A stretch of 64,000 nt of DNA from Palsa-461 sp963768185 (GTDB lineage Bacteria > Actinomycetota > Acidimicrobiia > Acidimicrobiales > RAAP-2). Location: the NCBI GenBank assembly GCA_963768185.1, contig CAVYGS010000004.1, positions 868,001-932,000 of the forward strand, in the 5' to 3' direction. This document shows, one piece after another, positions 8,709 through 16,573 of the stretch; the first letter of the stretch is position 1; each line of letters starts with the position of its first letter. The notes beneath the pieces are model-generated. The model did no database searches. It saw only the letters and a list, made by a program, of their open reading frames with translations, and was not told the DNA's origin. The translations under genes were made by a program, and so were the position numbers.

Positions 8709-9305
8709 TCAGGCGGTGGCCGAGGGGCGCCACGCCGGGCGGGTCGCCTCGTAGGCGGCGATCCGGTCCTCGTGCCGGAGCGTGAGGCCGATGTCGTCCC
8801 AACCGTTCAACAGGCGCGTCCTGGTGAACTCGTCGAGCGGGAAGTTGCCGCTCACGCCGGCCGCCGGCGCCTCCACGGTGCCGCGCTCGACGTCGATCGT
8901 GATCTCGAGGGTCGGGTCGGCGGTCACGGCGTCGAGCAGGGCCCGGGCCACCTCGGGCTCCACCCGCACGGGCAGGAGTCCCTGCTTGGTGCAGTTGTTG
9001 GCGAAGATGTCGCCGAAGCGCGTCGAGATGACCGCCTCGAACCCGTAGTCGAGCAGCGCCCACACGGCGTGCTCGCGTGACGAGCCGGTGCCGAAGTTCG
9101 GGCCGGCCACCAGGATCGTGGCCCCCGCGTACTCCTCCCGGTTCAACACGAAGTCGCGGTCGTCGCGCCACTCGGCGAACAGCCCGGCGCCGAACCCCGT
9201 GCGTTCGACCCGCTTTAGCCAGTCCGACGGGATGATCTGGTCGGTGTCCACGTCCGAGCGGTCGAGGGGGACCGCGGTGCCGGAGACGACCCGGACCGGC
9301 CTCAT
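8709..9305 (-). CDS. leuD: 3-isopropylmalate dehydratase small subunit
   Basis: The 198-residue swivel-domain subunit of the aconitase-like isomerase that converts 2- to 3-isopropylmalate. Seen directly: DVDTDQIIPSDWLKR near the N-terminus and the GPNFGTGSSREHAVWAL loop that contacts substrate. The ATG at 9305 overlaps the leuC stop (ATGA), so equal production of both subunits by coupling is likely. Last gene of the greA-leuC-leuD unit. Confidence 0.95.
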   Translation of the reverse strand: MRPVRVVSGTAVPLDRSDVDTDQIIPSDWLKRVERTGFGAGLFAEWRDDRDFVLNREEYAGATILVAGPNFGTGSSREHAVWALLDYGFEAVISTRFGDIFANNCTKQGLLPVRVEPEVARALLDAVTADPTLEITIDVERGTVEAPAAGVSGNFPLDEFTRTRLLNGWDDIGLTLRHEDRIAAYEATRPAWRPSATA

Positions 9306-10714
9306 CGCGTCAGCTCCGAGGGGACTCCGAAGCGACCGAGGACGGCGGTCGCGGCGGCGACCGCCGGGGACACGAGGTGCGTCCGGCCGCCCCGGCCCTG
9401 GCGGCCCTCGAAGTTGCGGTTGGAGGTCGACGCACAGCGCTCGCCGGGTGCGAGCTTGTCGGGGTTCATCGCGAGGCACATCGAGCACCCCGGCTCCCGC
9501 CACTCGAACCCCGCGGTCCGGAAGACGTCGTCGAGCCCCTCCGACTCGGCCTGGGCCTTCACCCGATGGGAGCCCGGCACGACCAGTGCCCGCACACCGG
9601 CCAGCACGTGCTGGCCATCGGCGACCGCCGCGGCGGCGCGCAGGTCCTCGATGCGCGAGTTGGTGCACGAGCCGATGAACACGGTGTCGACCTGGATGTC
9701 GCGGATCGCGGTGCCGGCGTCGAGCCCCATGTAGGCGAGGGCCCGGGCGGCCGACTCCCGTTCGGCCGGCTCGGCGAAGGAGTCGGGGTCGGGGACCGCC
9801 CCGTCGATCGGCACGACCTGAGCGGGGTTGGTCCCCCAGGTCACGTGCGGGACGAGGTCGGCGGCGTCGAGCGCCACCTCCTTGTCGAACGTGGCCCCCT
9901 CGTCGGTCGGCAGCGCCCGCCAGTTGTCGAGGGCCTCCTCCCAGGCCTTGCCCTTGGGGGCGTGCTGACGGCCCTCCAGATAGGCGAAGGTGACCTCGTC
10001 GGGCGCCACCATGCCGGCGCGGGCCCCACCCTCGATGCTCATGTTGCACACGGTCATCCGACCCTCCATGGAGAGCGAGCGGATGGCGGAGCCCCGGTAC
10101 TCGATGACGTGTCCCATGCCGCCGCCGGTCCCGATCCGCCCGATCACCGCGAGCACGACGTCCTTGGCGGTGACGCCCGGCGGGAGCTCGCCCTCGACCG
10201 TCACCGCCATGGTGGAGGGCCGCACCTGAGGGAGCGTCTGGGTCGCCAGCACGTGCTCGACCTCGCTCGTCCCGATCCCGAAGGCCAGCGCGCCCAGGGC
10301 CCCATGCGTCGAGGTGTGGCTGTCCCCGCACACGATGGTCATCCCGGGCTGGCTGAGGCCGAGCTCGGGGCCGATCACGTGCACGATCCCCTGGTTGGCG
10401 TGCCCCATCGAATAGCAGACGATCCCGAACTCCTCGCAGTTCGCCGTGAGTACCTCGAGCTGCTTCTTGGAGATCGGGTCGGCGATGGGCTTGTCCACGT
10501 CGATCGTGGGGACGTTGTGATCCGCGGTGGCGACCGTGAGGTCGGGGCGCCGCACGGTGCGCCCGGCCATCCGGAGCCCGTCGAATGCTTGGGGGGACGT
10601 GACCTCGTGGACCAGGTGGAGGTCGATGAACAAGAGGTCGGGCTCGCCTTCGGCGGCCCGCACGAGGTGGGACTCCCACACCTTGTCGGCGAGGGTCTTG
10701 GGGTCTCCCGTCAT
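9302..10714 (-). CDS. leuC: 3-isopropylmalate dehydratase large subunit
   Basis: The 470-residue catalytic subunit carrying the [4Fe-4S] cluster; it needs the SUF machinery encoded elsewhere in the window. The three cluster Cys residues are visible in FIGSCTNSRIED and GCSMCLAMNPD. CGDSHTSTHGALG and NMSIEGGARAGM are the other aconitase-family signatures. Its ATG (10714) overlaps the greA stop and its stop overlaps the leuD ATG, so all three cistrons are coupled. Confidence 0.95.
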   Translation of the reverse strand: MTGDPKTLADKVWESHLVRAAEGEPDLLFIDLHLVHEVTSPQAFDGLRMAGRTVRRPDLTVATADHNVPTIDVDKPIADPISKKQLEVLTANCEEFGIVCYSMGHANQGIVHVIGPELGLSQPGMTIVCGDSHTSTHGALGALAFGIGTSEVEHVLATQTLPQVRPSTMAVTVEGELPPGVTAKDVVLAVIGRIGTGGGMGHVIEYRGSAIRSLSMEGRMTVCNMSIEGGARAGMVAPDEVTFAYLEGRQHAPKGKAWEEALDNWRALPTDEGATFDKEVALDAADLVPHVTWGTNPAQVVPIDGAVPDPDSFAEPAERESAARALAYMGLDAGTAIRDIQVDTVFIGSCTNSRIEDLRAAAAVADGQHVLAGVRALVVPGSHRVKAQAESEGLDDVFRTAGFEWREPGCSMCLAMNPDKLAPGERCASTSNRNFEGRQGRGGRTHLVSPAVAAATAVLGRFGVPSELTR

Positions 10715-11208
10715 CGGGCTTCCACCTCGACGATCTGGACCTTGAGGGCCCCCCCGGGCGCCTCGTACTCGACGGTATCCCCGGCGCGCTTGCCGAGCAG
10801 GGCCTTGCCGAGCGGCGCGTCGGGCGAGACGACGAGCATGTCCTCCCGGCGCTCCTCGATCGACCCCACGAAATAGCGCTGCACGTCGTCCTCGTCGTCG
10901 CCCTCGTAGCGGAGCGTGACAATCGCGCCGGCCGACACCGATCCGTCGCCGGAGTTGCCGTTCTCGACGACGGTGGCGACCTTCAGCAGCGCCTGGAGCT
11001 GGCGGATGCGGGATTCCATCTTCCCCTGGCTGTCCTTGGCGGCGTGGTAGTCGCCGTTCTCTGAGAGGTCGCCCAGCGCCCTCGCCGCCTCGATGGTCGT
11101 GGCGATCTCGGTGCGGCCCCTGGTGGTGAGGTCCTCGAGCTCGGCGACCAGCCGGTCGTAGGTCGCCTGGGTCAGCTGGGTGCCTTCGGTCTGGTCGTTT
11201 GGGGTCAT
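10711..11208 (-). CDS. greA: Transcription elongation factor GreA
   Basis: A 165-residue protein that rescues backtracked RNA polymerase by stimulating transcript cleavage. The N-terminal coiled coil carries the acidic tip with ALGDLSENGDYHAAKD, and the C-terminal FKBP-like domain includes DAPLGKALLGKRAGD. It is the first gene of a unit with leuC and leuD through an ATGA overlap, an unusual partner for a general transcription factor. No strong ribosome-binding site is seen. Confidence 0.95.
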   Translation of the reverse strand: MTPNDQTEGTQLTQATYDRLVAELEDLTTRGRTEIATTIEAARALGDLSENGDYHAAKDSQGKMESRIRQLQALLKVATVVENGNSGDGSVSAGAIVTLRYEGDDEDDVQRYFVGSIEERREDMLVVSPDAPLGKALLGKRAGDTVEYEAPGGALKVQIVEVEAR

Positions 11209-11322
11209 CGTTTCGCTCGCTTGCTGGGGTGCACGGCCGGAGCGGCGTGGGGTCCGACCAACCGAGGCTATCGGGCGTCCGGAGGCCCCGACACCGGAGC
11301 GAGGGACGAAGTCCTGGTCGCG

Positions 11323-12174
11323 CTACGCGTCGCGCCGGGCCATGACCAGCCCGCCGATGACGAGCACCGCGACCGTGTACCCGCACAGCACCCCGAAGCC
11401 CACCCAGGGGGAGAGGAGCACGCCGCCACCGAAGTCCTTCACGTCGGGCCGGGTGGAAGCCATGTTCTCGCCGATGACAAGCGGCATGTAGCGGATCGTG
11501 GCGTGCTGGAACGAGGTGGGGAACGCCTGGAGGATGAGCGGCAGCACGAGCAGGACGCCCACGTAGGTCGCGAGCGCCCCCGCCGTATGTCGGACGATCG
11601 TGGCGACCCCGAGGGCAAAGAGCCCGAGGACCGTGAGCACCAGGCCCGCCCCGACCACGGCCCGGAGCACCCCGGGCTGGCCGATCGTCGCGTATGGCGT
11701 CGAACCCTTCAGGAGCTCCTGGCCGATGAAGAATGCCGCGAACGTGAGCACCTCGCTCGCGACCAGGGTCACGACCCCGAAGACCGCGACCTTGCAGGCG
11801 AGCACGAGCGGCCGGTTGGGAATGGCGGAGAGGGTGGCGCGGATGGTCCCGGTCCCGTACTCGGCGCTCATGATGAGCACGCCGAGCACGCCGATCACGA
11901 TCTGGCCGAGGAAGAGCCCGGCCAGGCTGCGCGCGGTGGGGTCGAAGTTGAAGTGGTCCAAAATGCCCCCGTGGCGCCACTGCGCCGCGGTCACGGCGGT
12001 CGCGATCACGCCGATGCCGACCACCGCGAGGACGGTCACGGCCAGCGTCCAGATCGTGGAGCGGACCGAGCGCATCTTGGTCCATTCGCTGCGCATCTGG
12101 CCGAGCGGTCCGTAGTGGCCCGGTGGGATCGACGGTGGCCGGAGCGACTCCAGCGTGAGCTGGTCGACGCTCAT
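11323..12174 (-). CDS. ABC transporter permease, ABC-2 type
   Basis: A 283-residue integral membrane protein with about six hydrophobic helices. MRSEWTKMRSVRSTIWTL near the start is the typical entry segment of actinobacterial ABC-2 permeases (EWxKLRSxRST). Its ATG overlaps the stop of the ATPase gene (ATGA), so the two form one exporter. Drug, lipid or peptide substrates are all possible; nothing visible narrows this down. Confidence 0.85.
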   Translation of the reverse strand: MSVDQLTLESLRPPSIPPGHYGPLGQMRSEWTKMRSVRSTIWTLAVTVLAVVGIGVIATAVTAAQWRHGGILDHFNFDPTARSLAGLFLGQIVIGVLGVLIMSAEYGTGTIRATLSAIPNRPLVLACKVAVFGVVTLVASEVLTFAAFFIGQELLKGSTPYATIGQPGVLRAVVGAGLVLTVLGLFALGVATIVRHTAGALATYVGVLLVLPLILQAFPTSFQHATIRYMPLVIGENMASTRPDVKDFGGGVLLSPWVGFGVLCGYTVAVLVIGGLVMARRDA

Positions 12175-13124
12175 CCCGCCCGCTCCGGAGCGTGCGCGGT
12201 GACCTCGTGGAGTCGCTCCTCGGTGGCCCCCCTGAACTCGACGCTGTCGCGTGTGAGATCCATGAACGCTTCCTCGAGCGAGGCGGTGAGCGGAGTGAGC
12301 TCGTGGAGACGGAGACCGTGCTCGGCCGCCAGGTCCCCGATCCGCTCGGCGGGAAGGCCGGCGACCGTGATGGCACCGTCGGCTTCGGTCGAGACCGTCG
12401 CGCCCGCCCGTTGCAGCACCGGGTGCAGCCGGTCGGCGTCCGGAGACCGAACCTTCACGAAGCGGCCCGAGCCTTGGGTGACGAGGTCGGAGACCGCCGT
12501 GTCCGCGATGAGGCGGCCGCGGCCGACCACCACTACGTGGTCGGCGGTCAGGGCCATCTCGCTCATCAGGTGGCTCGAGACGAACACGGTGCGGCCCTCG
12601 GATGCGAGCCAGCGCAGGAGATTGCGGACCCAGAGGATTCCCTCGGGGTCGAGGCCGTTGACCGGCTCGTCGAACAGGAGCACCCCGGGGTCGCCCAGCA
12701 GTGCCGCCGCGATGCCGAGGCGCTGGGTCATACCGAGCGAGAACTTGCCGGCGCGGCGTCTGGCCACGTCGCTCAGACCGACGAGGTCGAGCACCTCGCC
12801 GACGCGTTTGCGGGGGATCCGGTTGGTCTGAGCGAGGAGCCAGAGGTGGTTGTACGCGCTGCGTCCCGGGTGGATGGCCTTGGACTCGAGCAGCGCGCCG
12901 ACCTCGTGGAGCGGCCAAGGGAGCTTCGCGAAGGGGCGCCCGTTGATGGTGACGTGACCGGCGTCGGGTGCGTCGAGGCCCATGATCACGCGCATCGTGG
13001 TCGACTTGCCTGACCCGTTGGGCCCGAGGAAGCCGGTGACTTGGCCCGGTCGGACGTCGAAGGAGAGGTCGTCGACCGCCAGCGTCTTGCCGTAGCGCTT
13101 CGACAGACCGCGCGCTTCAATCAG
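12171..13124 (-). CDS. ABC transporter ATP-binding protein, probable CTG start
   Basis: The ATPase partner of the permease. In-frame translation upstream of the first ATG (12995) contains the essential Walker A segment (GFLGPNGSGKSTTMRVIM), so the ATG start is wrong. The frame opens at 13169 but contains no ATG, GTG or TTG before Walker A. CTG 13124, giving (M)IEARGLSKRYGK, fits the family N-terminus and has GGAG nine bases upstream. Also seen are the Walker B segment LLFDEPVNGLDPEG, the signature FSLGMTQRLGIA and the H-loop FVSSHLM. With a CTG start the protein is 317 residues. An indel upstream is the alternative. Confidence 0.8.
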   Translation of the reverse strand: MIEARGLSKRYGKTLAVDDLSFDVRPGQVTGFLGPNGSGKSTTMRVIMGLDAPDAGHVTINGRPFAKLPWPLHEVGALLESKAIHPGRSAYNHLWLLAQTNRIPRKRVGEVLDLVGLSDVARRRAGKFSLGMTQRLGIAAALLGDPGVLLFDEPVNGLDPEGILWVRNLLRWLASEGRTVFVSSHLMSEMALTADHVVVVGRGRLIADTAVSDLVTQGSGRFVKVRSPDADRLHPVLQRAGATVSTEADGAITVAGLPAERIGDLAAEHGLRLHELTPLTASLEEAFMDLTRDSVEFRGATEERLHEVTAHAPERAG

Positions 13125-13228
13125 GTGACGACACTCCGATCGGCCCGTCCGCCGGGGGTGGCTCCGGGCTCAGTCTCGATCGTAGTGTCGGTGCCCTTTG
13201 TCCCTTCGGACGTGCCGGCAGGCCCTGC

Positions 13229-13948
13229 TCAGCCGCCGCTCATGACCTCGGCACCCCGCGCCGCAGCCACCAGCGCGTCGAAGAGCGAGGGATCCTCGCC
13301 CACTTCGGGATGCCATTGGACCGCGACGAGGAAGCGGCGGTCCGGGTCCTCCAGGCCCTCGACGGTCCCGTCCTCGGCCCACGCGTTGGCCACCAGGCCG
13401 GAGCCGATGCGGTCCGGTGCCTGGTGGTGGTGCCCGGGCGCCTCGAGCTCGGGACGACCGAGCACCTCGCCAAGCCGACTCTTCGGTTCGACCCGCACCA
13501 GGTGGTCGCCGTAGGTGCCGGGCACCGCCATGTGCTCGCGGTGGTGGACCACGTCGGGTAGGTGTTGGTGCAACGTGCCGCCCCGCCAGACGTTGACGAC
13601 CTGGATGCCGCGGCAGATGCCGAGCACCGGCAGGTCCCGAGGTGCCGCCGCGTCGAGGAGCGCCAGCTCGAAGTCGTCGCGGACCCGGTCGGGGTGCTGG
13701 GCCTTGGGGTGGCGTTCCTCGGAGTACAGGTCGGCATCCATGTCGACGCCACCGGTCAGGATCAGCCCGTCGATGCGCTCGACGAGCGCCTCGGCCGCAC
13801 CGGGCGAGGGCGACAGCACGATCGGCACACCGCCGGCCTTGGCCACCACATGCACGTAGTCGGCCGGGACGAGCGCGGCGTTCTCCTTCCACAGGCCGTA
13901 GCTGGCGACGAGTTCGCCGGCGGTGATGCCGATGACCGGTGCGCCCAT
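13229..13948 (-). CDS. puuD: Gamma-glutamyl-gamma-aminobutyrate hydrolase-like class I amidotransferase
   Basis: A 239-residue class I glutamine-amidotransferase-fold hydrolase of the PuuD/peptidase C26 family. The nucleophile Cys is in LGICRGIQVVNV, the His/Glu pair is in VQWHPEVGEDPS, and LILTGGVDMDADLY marks the family. PuuD releases GABA from gamma-glutamyl-GABA. The gene is the third of a tight same-strand cluster with a glutamine-synthetase-like enzyme and an SDR, which fits gamma-glutamylated amine breakdown. The exact substrate is not proven. Start ATG 13948 lies 4 bases after the SDR stop. Confidence 0.85.
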   Translation of the reverse strand: MGAPVIGITAGELVASYGLWKENAALVPADYVHVVAKAGGVPIVLSPSPGAAEALVERIDGLILTGGVDMDADLYSEERHPKAQHPDRVRDDFELALLDAAAPRDLPVLGICRGIQVVNVWRGGTLHQHLPDVVHHREHMAVPGTYGDHLVRVEPKSRLGEVLGRPELEAPGHHHQAPDRIGSGLVANAWAEDGTVEGLEDPDRRFLVAVQWHPEVGEDPSLFDALVAAARGAEVMSGG

Positions 13949-13952
13949 CAGC

Positions 13953-14720
13953 TCAGAGCGGGGTGACGTAGGCACCGCTGATGCCCCCGTCCACGAGGAA
14001 AGTGCTCGCCGTGATGAAGGACGCGTCATCGGAGGCGAGGAAGGCGGCGGCCGCGGCGATCTCCTCGGCCTCGGCGAATCGCCCCATCGGCACGTGGACG
14101 AGCCTACGTGCGGCGCGCTCGGGGTCCTTGGCAAAAAGCTCGCGGAGCATCGGCGTGTTGACCGGCCCCGGGCACAGCGCGTTCACCCGCACGCCCTGGC
14201 GGGCGAACTGCACGCCCAGCTCCCGCGACATCGCGAGCACACCACCTTTGGACGCGGTGTAGGAGATCTGCGAGGTTGCCGAGCCCATCACCGCCACGAA
14301 CGACGCAGTGTTGATCACCGAGCCGCCGTCGCGGTCGAGCAGGTGCGGAATGCCGTACTTGCAGCAGAGGTAGACGCTCGTCAGGTTGACCGCCTGAACC
14401 CGGTCCCACGCCTCGGCCTCGGTGGTGAGGATGGAGTCGTCGTCGGGTGGCGAGATCCCGGCGTTGTTGAAGCACACGTCGATGCCCCCGAATCGCTCGA
14501 CGGCCCGGTCGTACATCGCCTTCACCTGTCCGGCGTCGGTGACGTCGACCTTGAGGCCGAGCCCGCCCACCAGCGCCGCCACCTCGTCGGCCGCATCGCC
14601 CGCGACGTCCGCCGCCACGACGTGTGCACCCTCGGCCGCGAAGCGGGCAGCACTGGCCCGGCCAATCCCGCCTGCCGCGCCGGTGATGACCGCGACCTTG
14701 CCTTCCAGTCTTCCCGGCAT
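13953..14720 (-). CDS. SDR-family oxidoreductase
   Basis: A 255-residue classical short-chain dehydrogenase. The NAD(P) motif is TGAAGGIG, the structural motif CFNNAGI, and the catalytic Tyr-Lys is in ISYTASKGG. ATG 14720 is preferred to GTG 14726 because GAGG is correctly spaced before it. It sits between the glutamine-synthetase-like gene and the puuD-like gene. In polyamine routes an aldehyde oxidation step lies at this place, normally done by an aldehyde dehydrogenase, so an SDR here is a variant or acts on a different intermediate. Confidence 0.85.
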   Translation of the reverse strand: MPGRLEGKVAVITGAAGGIGRASAARFAAEGAHVVAADVAGDAADEVAALVGGLGLKVDVTDAGQVKAMYDRAVERFGGIDVCFNNAGISPPDDDSILTTEAEAWDRVQAVNLTSVYLCCKYGIPHLLDRDGGSVINTASFVAVMGSATSQISYTASKGGVLAMSRELGVQFARQGVRVNALCPGPVNTPMLRELFAKDPERAARRLVHVPMGRFAEAEEIAAAAAFLASDDASFITASTFLVDGGISGAYVTPL

Positions 14721-14769
14721 CGTCACCTCGATGAGTTCGACAGCTTCGTCGCGTCGATGAACGTCGTGC

Positions 14770-16137
14770 TCACATGCGCTCGAAGCTGCGGAAGCGTTCC
14801 CAGTCGGTGACCGAGGACTCGAAGGCGGTCAACTCCGTCCTCGCCATGTTGGTGTAGTGGTCCACGACCTCGTCGCCGAATGCGGACCGGGCGACCTCGC
14901 TCTGTTCGAAGAGCGCCGTCGCCTCGGTGAGCGTGCCGGGAACTCGCGCCAGGTCGGTGGCCGTGTAGGCATTCCCGACGAAGGCCTCCTCGAGTTCCAT
15001 GTTCTCATCGATCCCGTGCAACCCGCCGGCCACCATGGCGGCCAGGGCGAGATAGGGATTGACGTCACCGCCCGGCACGCGGTTCTCAACCCGCAGGGAC
15101 GGCCCGTGGCCGACCACCCGGAGCGAGCAGGTCCGGTTGTCCAGCCCCCAGGCCACCGCGGTCGGGGCGAACGTCCCCTCGGCATAGCGCTTGTAGCTGT
15201 TGACGTTGGGAGCGAACAGGAGGGTCAGCTCGGGCATGGTCTCCAGCAGGCCGGCCGTGAAGCTCGCGAAGAGGTCGGTCGGGCTCCCGTCGTCGCCGGC
15301 GGTGAAGATCGGTTGGTTGGTGTCGCCGCGGAGCGAGAGGTGGATGTGACACGAGTTGCCCGCGCCCTCGTCGAACTTGGCCATGAAGGTGAGGCTCATC
15401 CCCTCCTGGGCGGCGATCTCCTTCGCGCCGGTCTTGTAGATGGCGTGGTTGTCGGCCGTAGCGAGCAGATCCGAGTATCTGAACGTGATCTCGCCCTGGC
15501 CCAGGTTGCACTCACCCTTGGCGGACTCCGGCTGAATCCCGGCACCGGCCATTTCGTTGCGGATCCGCCGGAGCAGCGGCTCGACACGCGACGTACCGAG
15601 GATCGAGTAATCGACGTTGTAGAGGTTCGCCGGTTCGAGGCCGCGGTACGCCTTCTTCCATGCTTCCTCGTACGTGTCGCGGAAGACGATGAACTCGAGC
15701 TCGGTCCCGGCCAGGCCCGTCCAGCCGCGCTCGCCGAGCCGGCTGGTTTGGCCGCGCAGGATCTGGCGCGGCGAGGCGACGACCGGCGAGCCGTCGCCCG
15801 ACTCGAGGTCGGCCAGGCAGATGGCGGTCGCAGGCTGCCAGGGCACCTGCCGCAGGGTCGCGAGGTCGGGCCGCAGGACGAAGTCGCCGTAGCCCTGCTC
15901 CCACGACGACATCGCGTACCCGGGCACCGTTCGCATGTCGACGTCGACGGCCAGGAGGTAGTTGCACGCCTCGGCGCCGTTCGGGACCACCTCGTCGAGG
16001 AAGTAGCGGGCGTGGCACCGCTTGCCCTGGAGGCGCCCCTGCATGTCGGTGAGCGCGAGGAGAACCGTGTCGATCTCCCCTTGGTCGACCAGGTGGCCCA
16101 GGTCCTCGAGCGAGATGGCGCCCCTCGGAGTCGTCAC
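14770..16137 (-). CDS. Glutamine-synthetase-family gamma-glutamylamine synthetase
   Basis: A 455-residue GS-fold ligase starting at GTG 16137 (AGGA about nine bases upstream). It has AKFDEGAGNSCHIHLSL, the divergent form of the ATP-binding signature, and NSYKRYAEGTFAPTAVAWG followed by DNRTCSLRV. GS family members with this N-terminal region (LALTDMQGRLQGKR) are usually not true glutamine synthetases; they ligate glutamate to amines (PuuA, GlnA3, GlnA4). The neighbouring SDR and gamma-glutamyl hydrolase support that reading. Probable first gene of the cluster. Confidence 0.85.
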   Translation of the reverse strand: MTTPRGAISLEDLGHLVDQGEIDTVLLALTDMQGRLQGKRCHARYFLDEVVPNGAEACNYLLAVDVDMRTVPGYAMSSWEQGYGDFVLRPDLATLRQVPWQPATAICLADLESGDGSPVVASPRQILRGQTSRLGERGWTGLAGTELEFIVFRDTYEEAWKKAYRGLEPANLYNVDYSILGTSRVEPLLRRIRNEMAGAGIQPESAKGECNLGQGEITFRYSDLLATADNHAIYKTGAKEIAAQEGMSLTFMAKFDEGAGNSCHIHLSLRGDTNQPIFTAGDDGSPTDLFASFTAGLLETMPELTLLFAPNVNSYKRYAEGTFAPTAVAWGLDNRTCSLRVVGHGPSLRVENRVPGGDVNPYLALAAMVAGGLHGIDENMELEEAFVGNAYTATDLARVPGTLTEATALFEQSEVARSAFGDEVVDHYTNMARTELTAFESSVTDWERFRSFERM

Positions 16138-16326
16138 CCGGCGCGTTCCTGTGGATCGGCCGCCTCGAGCCCAGGCCGGTCGCGCCCGGCTCCCGGCTTG
16201 GCGCACCACCTTGGGGCCGAGGGCGGCCCGTTCCCACCCGAGTAGAGGAGCACGACGGCCGAATCGGATCAGGACCGGACGCGCCCTGTCAACCGCGTCG
16301 CCCTCCTGTCACCCGCCCGACCATGG

Positions 16327-16356
16327 TTGACGGGTCAGGGCCCGGTGGGGGAAACT
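16327..16356 (+). promoter_or_regulatory. Candidate promoter for the leuB leader transcript
   Basis: TTGACG (16327-16332) and GAAACT (16351-16356) are separated by 18 bases and end 10 bases before the leader-peptide ATG. The -35 match is good (five of six), the -10 match weak. Position relative to the leader is the main support. Confidence 0.4.
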
Positions 16357-16366
16357 AGGGCTCACC

Positions 16367-16405
16367 ATGACGGCCCAGCTCGCACGCGTAGTCATCATCA
16401 TGTAG
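16367..16405 (+). CDS. Branched-chain amino acid leader peptide of the leuB operon
   Basis: The frame reads MTAQLARVVIIM and stop. The Val-Val-Ile-Ile run (GTA GTC ATC ATC) just before the stop, plus one Leu, is the hallmark of ilv/leu leader peptides. It is followed at once by one hairpin and then a terminator hairpin with a T-run, 110-170 bases before leuB. Val/Ile control makes sense because the operon contains leuB, ilvE and cimA, the last being specific for isoleucine. Function is inferred from arrangement. Confidence 0.7.
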   Translation: MTAQLARVVIIM

Positions 16406-16461
16406 GCACGTGCCCCCCGTGGCGCGTGCCTGCTCGACCGTCCACTCCGTGGGCGGTTTTT
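16404..16461 (+). terminator. leuB-operon attenuator hairpins and terminator
   Basis: A first stem pairs AGGCACG (16404-16410) with CGTGCCT (16425-16431), overlapping the leader stop codon. A second stem pairs ACCGTCCA (16437-16444) with TGGGCGGT (16450-16457), with one G-T pair and a five-base loop, and runs into TTTTT (16457-16461). The arrangement mirrors the leuA attenuator at 6852-6910. Confidence 0.7.
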
Positions 16462-16573
16462 CAATTTCGGCCCCGAACGACCTGCTTGATGGAGGACACT
16501 GGATTCAGGTGATGCACACAGTCCCGAACCACACACGGAGGCACGGGTTCCTGCCCGGTCTCGGAGTCCTGCG

